Assembly: GCF_014651695.1 (NCBI RefSeq)
Contig: NZ_BMXJ01000001.1
Coordinates: 660,944 to 724,943 of the forward strand
Length of the DNA: 64,000 nt
Direction: 5' to 3'
DNA from: Nocardiopsis terrae
GTDB lineage: Bacteria > Actinomycetota > Actinomycetes > Streptosporangiales > Streptosporangiaceae
Shown here: in pieces, positions 38,610-47,528 of the stretch
How positions within the stretch are numbered: the first letter of the stretch is position 1
How the letters are laid out: each line of letters begins with the position of its first letter
The notes under the pieces: model-generated
Database searches by the model: none
Seen by the model: the letters and a program-made list of their open reading frames with translations, nothing else
What the model was told of the DNA's origin: nothing
Position numbers and translations under genes: made by a program

Positions 38610-38942
38610 TCAGCGGGCGGCGACGTCGCCCTGGTTCGGGTTGAGCTGGGTGATCCAGTTCGCGGACAGCATGTTCTCGTCTTCCATCTGGTGGAAGTTG
38701 CGCTCGGTTCCGCCGAGGATGCCGATCATGTCGTTCATGTCGTTGGTGATCAGACGCAGCTCCTCGAGCCACTTGACCAGGGCGGTGTCGTACTGGGTGG
38801 CGGCGCCGCCCCGCCAGTTGCCGCCGAGCAGGTCCCGCACGGCGTCGACCGTGGTGTAGACGCCGTTGCACGTGGTGTGGGCTGTCTCCATGGCCTCGCG
38901 ACCGGTGCGCATGGCCTGGTCGGTACTGCGCATCATCGACAT
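38610..38942 (-). CDS. WXG100 family protein (EsxA/B-like), second copy
   Basis: A 110-residue protein with the turn WRGGAATQYDTALVKW, equivalent to WxG, between two amphipathic helices (MRTGREAMETAHTTCNGVYTTVDAV and ELRLITNDMNDMIGILGGTER). ATG 38942 is preceded by AGGAGAC. It carries one cysteine, unusual for the family. It lies immediately downstream of eccB and is the likely partner of the adjacent WXG100 protein. Confidence 0.9.
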   Translation of the reverse strand: MSMMRSTDQAMRTGREAMETAHTTCNGVYTTVDAVRDLLGGNWRGGAATQYDTALVKWLEELRLITNDMNDMIGILGGTERNFHQMEDENMLSANWITQLNPNQGDVAAR

Positions 38943-38966
38943 GGGAGTCTCCTGTTCTGTTGCGCG

Positions 38967-40415
38967 TCAGTGGGAAAGGCACCGGGGTTCTCCCGGTTCC
39001 GCGAGCGCGCCGACGGGTTCCGCGGCGGCCTGCGGGGTCAGGTCGGGTCCGGTGGGCAGCAGGTCCAGCAGGGCGGTGGTGACGGTGGCCGCCCCGCCGG
39101 GCGCGTAGCCGAGCCGCTCCGCGGCCCCGGCGTCGGGCACCGGGTACTTGGCTCCGGTGTCGGTGACCAGGAAGTAGGCACCGCGGAGTGCGGTTCCGCC
39201 CGCCGGGGACGCCCTGACCAGACCGCCCTCTCCGACCGGGATGTCGATGAGGTCGGGGGCGGTGCAGGCGGCCGTGCTGCCGACGGGAGGGCGTGCGGCA
39301 CGGCCGCCGATCTCGGCGGGGGCGGTGAGCGAGAGCGTCGGCGTCCCCTCCCCCCGGTGGACGGTGCACAGCGCCGCGCCCTGCGGGTCGGTCAGGGGAG
39401 GCGGTGTGGCGGGCAGTCCGCCGGTGACCGGCTCCTCATCCGACAGGTGCTCGCGCACCTGGGAGGCGGCGAGTTCGACCGGTGCGGCCTCGTCGCCCCC
39501 GTAGGCGTCCTCCGCGGTGAGCGGATGCCCCAGCAGCAGCCGGGCGCGGGTGGTGTCGGTGGGGGTGAGGCCGCCCCGGGTGAGCACGTAGAACTGCGCG
39601 GGGCTGCCTTCGGCGGCCGGGACGGTGAAGACCTGGCCCACCCGGGTGTCCGCGCCGCCGATGCGCGGCCCGGCCCCACCGCGTCCGTCGATGTCGGGCG
39701 AGGCGAGCTCGGGCCCGGCCGGCAGTCCGTCCAGCAGGGCGGCCGAGACGGGGTGGGGGGCCGTGGTGCCGTATCCCAGGGACTCCAGGGCGCCGTGCTC
39801 CTCGTCGACGGCCAGGCGGCTGCCGTTCCACAGCAGGTGGCTCCCCCCGTCGGAGCCGCGGACCAGGACGGCGCCGTCCTCCCCGACCGGGGTTCCCGTG
39901 GGCGACCGGCCCAGGGCGAGCGAGGTCAGGGTCTCGGCTCCCCCACCGGCGTCGACGGTGGTGGCGCACACCTGCCAGGTGAGGGGGCCCTCCGCGTCGG
40001 TGGCGGGCAAACCGTCGGGGGCCCCGGCTATGCCCAGCGGGGCCCCTACCGGGGTGCCCTCGAGCGAGTCGGCGGCGACCTGGACCGGTTCTCCCGCCTC
40101 CGCCAGCAGCAGGGCCGAGGCCTGGTTGGCCACCGGCCAGAGGACACCGTCGGAGAAGACGTACCGGCCGGCGCCGCCCTTGACGGCGACGACCGTCCCC
40201 TCGTTGCGCCAGGTGGTGGCTCCGCCGGGGAAGATCAGGCCGAAGACGAGGAATCCGACGCACAGCAGTGCCGCGAGGACGAGTCCGATGAAGGAGCCGT
40301 TGCGGGTGCGCCGCAGGGGCGCCTCAGCGGCGTCGGGGTCGGCGGCGGACACGGCCGTGGAAAGCCTGCGCACCATGAACGAGTGCGCCTGAACCTGGTC
40401 GCGACGGGTCTGCAT
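38967..40415 (-). CDS. eccB: Type VII secretion protein EccB
   Basis: A 482-residue core membrane component. The short cytoplasmic N-terminus has the family motif RRDQVQAHSFMVRRLSTAV, then one membrane helix (about 41-62, SFIGLVLAALLCVGFLVFGLI). A large extracytoplasmic domain of beta repeats follows (GRYVFSDGVLWPVANQASALLLAEAG, and the later LWNGSRLAVDEEHGALESLGY). EccB stabilises the ring-shaped secretion complex with EccC and EccD. Spacing to eccD is 25 bp in the same operon. Typical EccB cysteines are seen in QVCATTVDAG and ALCTVHRG. Confidence 0.93.
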   Translation of the reverse strand: MQTRRDQVQAHSFMVRRLSTAVSAADPDAAEAPLRRTRNGSFIGLVLAALLCVGFLVFGLIFPGGATTWRNEGTVVAVKGGAGRYVFSDGVLWPVANQASALLLAEAGEPVQVAADSLEGTPVGAPLGIAGAPDGLPATDAEGPLTWQVCATTVDAGGGAETLTSLALGRSPTGTPVGEDGAVLVRGSDGGSHLLWNGSRLAVDEEHGALESLGYGTTAPHPVSAALLDGLPAGPELASPDIDGRGGAGPRIGGADTRVGQVFTVPAAEGSPAQFYVLTRGGLTPTDTTRARLLLGHPLTAEDAYGGDEAAPVELAASQVREHLSDEEPVTGGLPATPPPLTDPQGAALCTVHRGEGTPTLSLTAPAEIGGRAARPPVGSTAACTAPDLIDIPVGEGGLVRASPAGGTALRGAYFLVTDTGAKYPVPDAGAAERLGYAPGGAATVTTALLDLLPTGPDLTPQAAAEPVGALAEPGEPRCLSH

Positions 40416-40440
40416 CAGCTCGCCCGCCTTCCGATGCGCC

Positions 40441-41838
40441 TCATCCGCCGATCCCCCTCAGCAGCGCCAGCAGCCCGAGGTTCGCGGGGACCAGGCACAC
40501 CAGGACGATCGCGGCGAGGCTCTGGACCAGTTCCCCGGCCCGCCCCCAGTGCGGGACGGGACGGGTGCCCGGCACGGACCAGGCCGCCAGGAGCAGCACG
40601 AGCGCCGCGACCAGGAGCAGGCCGAACAGGACCATGCGGGCCGTGTCGCCGCCGAGGAGCCCGCCCCCGACCGCCAGGGCCACCGGCCCGTAGACGCCGG
40701 GCCCCAGCAGGAAAACCCGGTGCCAGACACCGCTGAGCCCGCGCGCCTGGAGCAGCAGGACCACCGATACGCACACGCCGGCCGAGGAGGACGGCCAGCC
40801 GGGGTAGGCGGCCAGGACGGTCAGCGCGACCGCGCACACCGCTCCGGCCACGGCCAGCAGGGCAGCGAGGTAGTGGTCCGCGCGGCGGGTGCGCGTACGC
40901 ACCTCGCGGGCCGCGTGGGGGTCGATGTACTCGCCGAGCTGTGCGGCTCCGGCCGGCAGCGGGGGCAGGCGCATCCCCGCCATCCGGAAGGCCAGGGCGG
41001 GGGCGGGGGAACAGAGCAGCAGCGCCAGGGCGGCGGCCGCGGCGGCCGCTCCCTGCGGCGGGGCGTTGTCCCAGAACATGAGCAGGGCGCCCGCCGCGGC
41101 GGTGAACAGGGACGTGCCGATGACGGCCGCGAAGAAGGGCAGGCAGGCCGCCACCGCGGCGATCGCCAGGACCGCCGCGCCGGTCGCGGTCGAGGCGGCG
41201 GAGAGCATCCGTGCCCCGGTGAGGGCGGTGCCGGGGTCGCCGTCCGGCAGTGTGGCGCCCGCGAACGCCATGAACAGCACGGCGGCACCGCAGGTGACGG
41301 CGCCGGCGACGGGGGCGTCGAAGGCGCGGGCGGCGGCACCCGCGGCGAGCAGGAGGAGCAGGCCCGTCGCGGCGGCGGTGGCACCGGCGATCCAGACGGG
41401 GCCGAGCATCGTCAGCAGGCCCAGGGCACCGGCGAAGCCCACCGCCGCGGTGGCGGTCAGCGCTCGCCGGGAGACGGCCGGGCCCCACGCGTCGGAGCGG
41501 TCGGCCAGTGAGTCGGCCACCCCGTCGACGAGGTCGTCGAAGTGGATCTCCGGCATCTGGTTGGAGCGCTCCCGCAGGTGGAGGGTCTCGCCGTCGGTCA
41601 GACCGAGCGTCTCGACCGTCTCGCCCTCGTCCAGCGGCGGTGACCCCAGCCGTTGGAGCACCCATCCGCCGTGCTCGAGCCCGCTCTCGTCCAGGTCCTC
41701 GTTCTCGTTCTCGGCGTAGAGCACGAACGTGGGCAGCAACTCGGCCAGCGGCAGGTCGCACGGGACCGCGATCTCGAAGACGGCGTTGGGCGCGCGCACG
41801 ACCAGGCGGCACAGGTCGGCGGTGACGGCGTCCGGCAT
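40441..41838 (-). CDS. eccD: Type VII secretion integral membrane protein EccD
   Basis: 465 residues. The N-terminal ~90 residues are a ubiquitin-like YukD domain (CRLVVRAPNAVFEIAVPCDLPLAELLPTFV, ending in LHLRERSNQMPEIHFDDLVDG). About 11 membrane segments follow (for example ALTATAAVGFAGALGLLTML, AGALLMFWDNAPPQGAAAAAAALALLL). EccD dimers line the membrane pore of the ESX complex. ATG 41838 has GGAGGG upstream. It is the first gene of the leftward operon, divergent from eccC. Confidence 0.93.
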   Translation of the reverse strand: MPDAVTADLCRLVVRAPNAVFEIAVPCDLPLAELLPTFVLYAENENEDLDESGLEHGGWVLQRLGSPPLDEGETVETLGLTDGETLHLRERSNQMPEIHFDDLVDGVADSLADRSDAWGPAVSRRALTATAAVGFAGALGLLTMLGPVWIAGATAAATGLLLLLAAGAAARAFDAPVAGAVTCGAAVLFMAFAGATLPDGDPGTALTGARMLSAASTATGAAVLAIAAVAACLPFFAAVIGTSLFTAAAGALLMFWDNAPPQGAAAAAAALALLLCSPAPALAFRMAGMRLPPLPAGAAQLGEYIDPHAAREVRTRTRRADHYLAALLAVAGAVCAVALTVLAAYPGWPSSSAGVCVSVVLLLQARGLSGVWHRVFLLGPGVYGPVALAVGGGLLGGDTARMVLFGLLLVAALVLLLAAWSVPGTRPVPHWGRAGELVQSLAAIVLVCLVPANLGLLALLRGIGG

Positions 41839-42193
41839 CGGCCCTCCTCACTGGACGACGGTGGCTGGGTCGGAATGCGGGGTGTGATAAAGACACCCCG
41901 GGAAGGGACGAGGTCAGGGTTCGCCATTCCTTGCCAGAACGCCCGAAGGCGGGACGGCGCACCCGATCGCGAAATGCTGGGCTAGAGTAGCACCACTTCC
42001 GAAATGCCGGTCATGACGCTTTGGAAAACTCTGCCCCGGGGTTACCGGTGCTCATTTGAGCGCGCCGCACCCGCCGCCGGAAACCGAATCCGACTCCAGA
42101 CACCCGCCCAATTGAGCCCTCGGAATTCACCAGGGCCGATCCGCCCTGCGCCCCTGCCGCACCCACCGGACCAGGGGAAAGAGAAGGGAAACG
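41839..42193. promoter_or_regulatory. Divergent promoter region between eccD and eccC
   Basis: A 355-bp region with no gene-like frame. It holds a perfect 7-bp hairpin GGGGTGT/ACACCCC (41879-41899, AT-rich loop) in the eccD leader. A direct repeat CGAAATGC(T/C)GG occurs at 41970-41980 and 42000-42010, flanking a -10-like TAGAGT at 41983-41988. No canonical -35 is visible, so regulator-dependent transcription is likely. Confidence 0.5.
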
Positions 42194-45100
42194 CTGATCA
42201 GCACGATCCTCATCCGCAGGCCGGCCCGCCGACCCGGCCCCGAGCCGCCCGAGGGCGAGCTCTCCCTGCAGGAGCCCCCGGTCCTCCCCGAGCACGAGAA
42301 CAGCATCTCGGGCGTGTTCATGTACCTGCCGATGGCGCTGAGCTCGCTCGCGATGGTGATGATGTTCATCCGGCCGGGCGGGGGCGCCCTGGGCACGGCG
42401 ATGCCCTTCATCGCCGGCGGGATGATGCTGGTCGGGGCGGTGGCCATGGTCGGCGGACAGTTCCTGCGCACCCGGATCGAGCGCAGCCAGCGGCTTTCCG
42501 GGGACCGCCGGGACTACCTGCGCTACCTCGGCCAGATGCGCGGCCGGGTGCGGGGGATCGTGGCCGCCCAACGCGAGGCTCGCGCTTGGAACGGGCCCGA
42601 CCCCGCCGCGCTGTGGTCGCTGGTGCGCACGAGCAGGCTCTGGGAGCGCCGCGGTGGGCACGACGACTTCGCCGAGGTCCGCATCGCGCTGGGCGAGCAG
42701 CCGCTCCAGACCCGCATCGCTCCCCTGTCGACCAAACCGGTGGAGGACCTGGAGCCGCTGTGCGCGCACGCGCTGCGCCGTTTCATCAACGCCTACGCCA
42801 CCGTCGAAGACCTGCCGGTCTCACTTTATCTACGGGGGTTCGCCCATCTGGGCCTGCGCGGAGACGCCGAATCCAGCCGTGCGATTGTGCGCGCGCTCGT
42901 GGGGCAGATCACAGTTTTTCACGCTCCAGATGAATTGCGCCTGGCAGCCTGCGTGAACGATCAGCGAATACCCGACTGGGAATGGATGAAATGGCTCCCG
43001 CATTGCCTGCACCCGACCGAGCGGGACGGCGCCGGCCCCCTGCGGCTCATCACTTCGGACGCCATGGAGCTCGAACGGCTCGTCGGGCCGGAGCTGGCCG
43101 ACCGGCCGCCCTTCGATCCGCAGGCGGCACCCGGTCGTGACGAACCCTTCACGGTCATCATCGTCGACGGCGGAGCCGTGCCACAAGGGTCGAGATTACT
43201 CAGCGGAGGCTTTCGAAACGCGATCGTGATCGAGGTGGGCGCCGAACGGGCCTGGGACGGCGCCCCGCACACACTGGCCCTGCGGGTCACACCGGATTCG
43301 CTGGAGATGAGCGAGCTGGACCGGTCCGGGCGGGAGACGTTCTCCCCCCTCGGCCGTCCGGACGCGCTGGACCTGCCCCGTGCCCGTTCCCTGGCCCGCA
43401 TGCTGGCGCCCTACCGGGTCAGCGTCGCCGCCGACGTGGTGGAGCCGTTGACCACGGACTTCGACCTCACCACCCTGCTGGGCATCCCGAACCTGCACAC
43501 CTGGGACGCCGCCCGCGAGTGGGAGCGCGAGCGCCCGGAGAGCCGGCTGCGGGTGCCCATCGGTATCGCGGCCTCGGGTGCTCCGCTGGAGCTGGACCTC
43601 AAGGAGTCGGCACTGGGCGGGATGGGGCCGCACGGGATGCTGATCGGCGCCACCGGATCGGGCAAGAGCGAACTGCTCCGCACGCTCGTGCTGTCCCTGG
43701 CGCTCACCCACTCGTCCGAGACGCTCAACTTCGTGCTGGTGGACTTCAAGGGCGGCGCCACGTTCATCGGCCTGGACCGGCTGAGCCACACCTCGGCGCT
43801 GATCACCAACCTGGCCGACGAAACGGCCCTGGTGGAACGCATGCGGGACGCCCTGCACGGCGAGCTCGTGCGCCGCCAGGAGCTCCTGCGTTCGGCGGGC
43901 AACTTCAGCTCGGTGCACGAGTACGAGAAGGGACGCAGGAGCGACCCGGCCATGGAGCCCATGCCCACGCTGCTGGTGGTCGTGGACGAGTTCAGCGAGC
44001 TGCTCGCCGCCCACCGCGACTTCATGGACCTGTTCGTCATGATCGGGCGGCTGGGCCGGAGCCTGGGCGTGCACCTGCTGCTGGCGTCCCAACGGCTGGA
44101 CGAGGGCCGTATGCACCAGCTGGAGAGCCACCTGTCCTACCGGATCGCGCTGCGCACGTTCTCGGCGATGGAGAGCCGGGGCGTGCTCGGGGTGGCCGAC
44201 GCCCACCAGCTCCCCCCGGCGCCCGGATCGGGCTACCTCAAGTCCGACACCGAGGAGCTGGTGCGGTTCAAGGCCGCCTACGTGTCGGGCCCCTACCGCG
44301 CCAAGCGCCGCGCCGCACGGGCGTCGACCGCCGCACGCGAGATCGCCCCCTTCCTCACCGGATACGTCGCCGGTCCTCCCGCACCCGCGGTGGAGCCCGA
44401 ACCGGAACCGGAGGAGGGATCGGACGCGACCCTCCTGGAGACAGCTCTGGAGGCGGTGCGCGACGTCGGACCGCCCGGCCGACAGGTGTGGCTGCCCCCG
44501 CTGGGCGATCCCCCCACGGTCGCGGAGCTGCTCCGGGCGAACGGGGCTGGGGCACTGCCCGCCTGGGGTGCCGAACCTGTCCTGTCCGTACCGGTGGGCC
44601 TGGTGGACCGCCCCTTCGAGCAACTGCGCACACCGCTGACCGCCGACCTGCGCGGCGCCGGCGGGCACACCGCGGTCATCGGCGGACCGCAGAGCGGCAA
44701 GAGCACCCTCCTGGTCTCACTGATCACGGCGCTCGCACTCACCAACACGCCCGAACAGGTGCAGTTCTACATACTGGACTTCGGCGGCGGCACGCTGCGC
44801 GGTGTCGCGGACCTGCCCCACGTGGGCGGTATCTGCGGCCGGATCGACACCGAGCGCATCGTCCGCACCATCGCGGAGATGACGGCGCTGCTGAGCCGAC
44901 GCGAGCAGTTCTTCGCCGAACAGGGCATCGACTCGATCGGCGCCTACCGGCGCCGGCGGTCCGCCGGGGAGTTCCCCGAGCAGCCCTACGGGGACGTCTT
45001 CCTGGTCATCGACGGCTGGGCCACGGTGCGCTCGGACATGCTCGACCTCATCCCCGACATCGTGCAGATCGCGCAGCGCGGCCTCAACTACGGCATCCAC

Positions 45101-46144
45101 CTGGTCGTGGCCTCGCCGCGCTGGGCCGACGTGCAGTCGAGCCTGCGCGACCTGCTGGTCACCCGGTTCGAGCTCCGCCTGGGGGACGCGGTGGACTCGG
45201 CGATCAACATGCGCCAGGCCGAGAAGGTCCCCAGGATCCCCGGGCGCGGTCTGACCTCCGAGCTCAAACACTTCCTGGCCGCCCTGCCGCAGGTGGCGGA
45301 GGGAGCCGAGGCGTCGGTGGCGGGCGTCGTGGAGGCCGTCACCCGGGAGTGGACGGGCCCGTCGGCCCCACCGGTGCGGATGCTGCCCCTGTCGCTGCCG
45401 GCCGCGGACCTCCCGCCGACCGAGGAAGGACCGCGGATCGCACTGGGGCTGGAGGAGCGGCGCCTGGAACCGCTGTGGCACGACTTCTCGGTCCTGCCGC
45501 ACCTGCTGGTCGTCGGCGACGACGAGAGCGGCAAGACCAACCTGCTGCGGCTGGTCACCCGCACCATCCGGGAGCGCTACAGCGCCACCGAGGCGCGCGT
45601 GGTCGTCGTGGACCCGCGGCGCGGCCTGTTCAACGCGATCCCCGAGGAGCAGCGGCTCGGCTACGCGGTGACCGGGGAGAGCGCCCGCGAGATGATGCAG
45701 GCCGCGGCACAGGCGCTCAAACCCCGGCTGCCCGGGCCGGAGGTCACCCCGGAGCAGTTGCGCGAGCGCTCGTGGTGGAACGGGCCCGAACTGTTCGTGG
45801 TCATCGACGACTACGACCTGCTGAGCTCGGGGGGCGGCGGCGGTCCGCTGACACCGCTGATGGACATGCTGCCCCAGGGCGCCGACATCGGGTTGCACCT
45901 GATCCTGGCGCGTGGGGCGGGGGGCTTCAGCCGCGCCATGGGCGAACCGGCCCTGCGGATGCTCATCGACGCCAACACCCCCAGCATGGTGCTGTCCTGC
46001 CCGCCCTCGGAGGGTGTGCTGTTCGGATCGCTGCGCCCGCAGCGGCTGCCTCCGGGGCGGGCGCTGCGCTTCGACCGCCGCGACCCGGTGAAGGTGCAGT
46101 TGGCGCTCGATCCCGAGACGGAGGAGGCCGCCGCCCGGGGCTGA
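42194..46144 (+). CDS. eccC: Type VII secretion ATPase EccC (three FtsK/SpoIIIE domains)
   Basis: 1316 residues if started at CTG 42194. Two membrane helices near the N-terminus (VFMYLPMALSSLAMVMMF, AMPFIAGGMMLVGAVAMVGG) precede three ATPase domains. Walker A motifs are GATGSGKS (485-492), GGPQSGKS (~830) and GDDESGKT (~1108). Walker B-like strands are LLVVVDEFSELL, VFLVIDGWATV and LFVVIDDYDLL. EccC powers export and recognises substrate tails. No in-frame ATG/GTG/TTG precedes GTG 42314, which would lose the family N-terminus RRPARRPGPEPPEGELSLQ. CTG 42194 restores it and has AAGGG 5 nt upstream. Confidence 0.9.
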   Translation: MISTILIRRPARRPGPEPPEGELSLQEPPVLPEHENSISGVFMYLPMALSSLAMVMMFIRPGGGALGTAMPFIAGGMMLVGAVAMVGGQFLRTRIERSQRLSGDRRDYLRYLGQMRGRVRGIVAAQREARAWNGPDPAALWSLVRTSRLWERRGGHDDFAEVRIALGEQPLQTRIAPLSTKPVEDLEPLCAHALRRFINAYATVEDLPVSLYLRGFAHLGLRGDAESSRAIVRALVGQITVFHAPDELRLAACVNDQRIPDWEWMKWLPHCLHPTERDGAGPLRLITSDAMELERLVGPELADRPPFDPQAAPGRDEPFTVIIVDGGAVPQGSRLLSGGFRNAIVIEVGAERAWDGAPHTLALRVTPDSLEMSELDRSGRETFSPLGRPDALDLPRARSLARMLAPYRVSVAADVVEPLTTDFDLTTLLGIPNLHTWDAAREWERERPESRLRVPIGIAASGAPLELDLKESALGGMGPHGMLIGATGSGKSELLRTLVLSLALTHSSETLNFVLVDFKGGATFIGLDRLSHTSALITNLADETALVERMRDALHGELVRRQELLRSAGNFSSVHEYEKGRRSDPAMEPMPTLLVVVDEFSELLAAHRDFMDLFVMIGRLGRSLGVHLLLASQRLDEGRMHQLESHLSYRIALRTFSAMESRGVLGVADAHQLPPAPGSGYLKSDTEELVRFKAAYVSGPYRAKRRAARASTAAREIAPFLTGYVAGPPAPAVEPEPEPEEGSDATLLETALEAVRDVGPPGRQVWLPPLGDPPTVAELLRANGAGALPAWGAEPVLSVPVGLVDRPFEQLRTPLTADLRGAGGHTAVIGGPQSGKSTLLVSLITALALTNTPEQVQFYILDFGGGTLRGVADLPHVGGICGRIDTERIVRTIAEMTALLSRREQFFAEQGIDSIGAYRRRRSAGEFPEQPYGDVFLVIDGWATVRSDMLDLIPDIVQIAQRGLNYGIHLVVASPRWADVQSSLRDLLVTRFELRLGDAVDSAINMRQAEKVPRIPGRGLTSELKHFLAALPQVAEGAEASVAGVVEAVTREWTGPSAPPVRMLPLSLPAADLPPTEEGPRIALGLEERRLEPLWHDFSVLPHLLVVGDDESGKTNLLRLVTRTIRERYSATEARVVVVDPRRGLFNAIPEEQRLGYAVTGESAREMMQAAAQALKPRLPGPEVTPEQLRERSWWNGPELFVVIDDYDLLSSGGGGGPLTPLMDMLPQGADIGLHLILARGAGGFSRAMGEPALRMLIDANTPSMVLSCPPSEGVLFGSLRPQRLPPGRALRFDRRDPVKVQLALDPETEEAAARG

Positions 46145-46261
46145 GGGCTGTGCGCGTACGGGGGCGCCCCGCACGTGTGAGGAGGCAGGCACCGGCCGCC
46201 CTGCCGGAGGCAGAGCGGTTCGGGCGGTCGGCGGTACCGGTGGACAGGAGCGGGAGGCCCG

Positions 46262-47434
46262 GTGGCGAACGGAACGAAACGGAACCGGATACGGGTCGGG
46301 GCCGGGGTGTGCGCGACGGCCGCGCTGCTCCTGGTCGCTGGAACGCCCGCGGCGGCGCAGGACGAGGTCGCGCCCGCGCTGCCCCGGGTCGCGCCCGCGC
46401 TCTCCGGGGACACGTGTACCGGCCCCTCCGAGGAGGTGGTCGACCAGGAGGTGTGGACCGAGTACGCCCTCGGGCTCCCTCGGGCGCGGTCCACCTCCTC
46501 CGGGGCGGGGACGACCGTGGCCATCGTGGGCACGGGCGTGGACGACTCCTCCGCCGCCCTGGCGGGGGCGGTGGACGGGGCGGGCGAGGACTGCACCGGG
46601 TTCGGGACCTTCCTGGCCGGTGTCGTCGCCGCGCGCCCGCAGCCGGGCAGCGCTCTGGTGGGGGTGGCGCCCGAGGCCCGGGTGTCGTCGGTGCCCGTCA
46701 CCGACGACCGCGGTCTCACCGACGCCGACGCGGTGGCCGAGGGCATCACCGAGGCCGTCGGCGACGGCGCCGACATCGTCCTGGTGGCTGTCGCCATCCC
46801 GTTGGGGAGCCCCGAACTGGACGCCGCCGTGGACACCGCCACCGAGGCGGACGTACTGGTGGTGGCCCCCTCCACGGCGGTCGTGCGGGGCGACGTCCAC
46901 GCCGCCGTCCCGGCCACCCGCACCGAGGTGCTCGGGGTCGTCGCGACCGGCACCGACGGCTCCCCGCTGAACGCCGTGCCCGCCTCCGGGGAGGAGGGCC
47001 GCTTCTCGGCGCCCGACCTCGCCGCCCCGGGGCAGGCCGTGCTGGGCCCGGCGCCCGGCGGGGACGGCCACGCGGTCGCCGAGGGTGACGCGGTAGCCGC
47101 GGCCTTCGTCGCCGGTGCGGCGGCACTGGTCCGGTCCCACCACCCCGAACTCGACGCCGCGCGGACGGCCGAGCGCCTCACGGTGTCGGCGTACCCGGAC
47201 GCCGGTGCGGGGCTCGGCGCCGGGGCCCTCGACCCGGTGGGTGCTCTGACCCGGACCCTCGGGCCGGTTTCCTCGGGTGAGGGCCCCGGAACGGAGTCCT
47301 TCGCGCTGGACCTGCCCGCGGAACCGACCCGGGGCCGCGTCCTGGCCGTGCTCGGGGGCACCGTTCTGCTCGTGGCGGTCTGCGGTGTGGGAGCCGCGGC
47401 CGTCCGACGCCGCAGGGGCACGACCCCGGCCTGA
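46262..47434 (+). CDS. mycP: Mycosin-like protein (MycP), predicted catalytically dead S8 peptidase
   Basis: A 390-residue type I membrane protein. A signal peptide (LLLVAGTPAAAQ) is followed by a subtilisin-fold domain, and the C-terminus has a membrane helix (VLAVLGGTVLLVAVCGVGAAA) with a basic tail RRRRG. All three catalytic positions are replaced: DTG reads GTG (VAIVGTGV, Gly90), the GHGT His is Phe114 (CTGFGTFLAG), and the GTS Ser is Ala277 (GDAVAAAFVAG). The oxyanion Asn region reads VVAPST. The mycosin cysteines Cys52 and Cys111 remain. Mycosins also stabilise the ESX complex without cleaving, which fits retention here. GTG 46262 follows GGGAGG. Confidence 0.88.
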   Translation: MANGTKRNRIRVGAGVCATAALLLVAGTPAAAQDEVAPALPRVAPALSGDTCTGPSEEVVDQEVWTEYALGLPRARSTSSGAGTTVAIVGTGVDDSSAALAGAVDGAGEDCTGFGTFLAGVVAARPQPGSALVGVAPEARVSSVPVTDDRGLTDADAVAEGITEAVGDGADIVLVAVAIPLGSPELDAAVDTATEADVLVVAPSTAVVRGDVHAAVPATRTEVLGVVATGTDGSPLNAVPASGEEGRFSAPDLAAPGQAVLGPAPGGDGHAVAEGDAVAAAFVAGAAALVRSHHPELDAARTAERLTVSAYPDAGAGLGAGALDPVGALTRTLGPVSSGEGPGTESFALDLPAEPTRGRVLAVLGGTVLLVAVCGVGAAAVRRRRGTTPA

Positions 47435-47450
47435 GTCCTTCCGCCGAGGA

Positions 47451-47518
47451 GCCCCGGCAGGGGCCGGGGCGTGCGGGCGGATCGGGCCGCCCGCGCGGCC
47501 GGGCCGGTGGCCCGGCCG
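47451..47518. terminator. Hairpins between mycP and the M3 peptidase
   Basis: GCCCCGGC (47451-47458) with GCCGGGGC (47463-47470), and CGGCCGGGCC (47496-47505) with its complement at 47509-47518. They lie between convergent genes and probably terminate both. Confidence 0.7.
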
Positions 47519-47528
47519 GGCAGTCGGC

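Noticed and set aside
23016..47434. Biosynthetic gene cluster or prophage
   Set aside because: No synthase, tailoring, phage structural, integrase or recombinase genes; all recognisable genes belong to type VII secretion.
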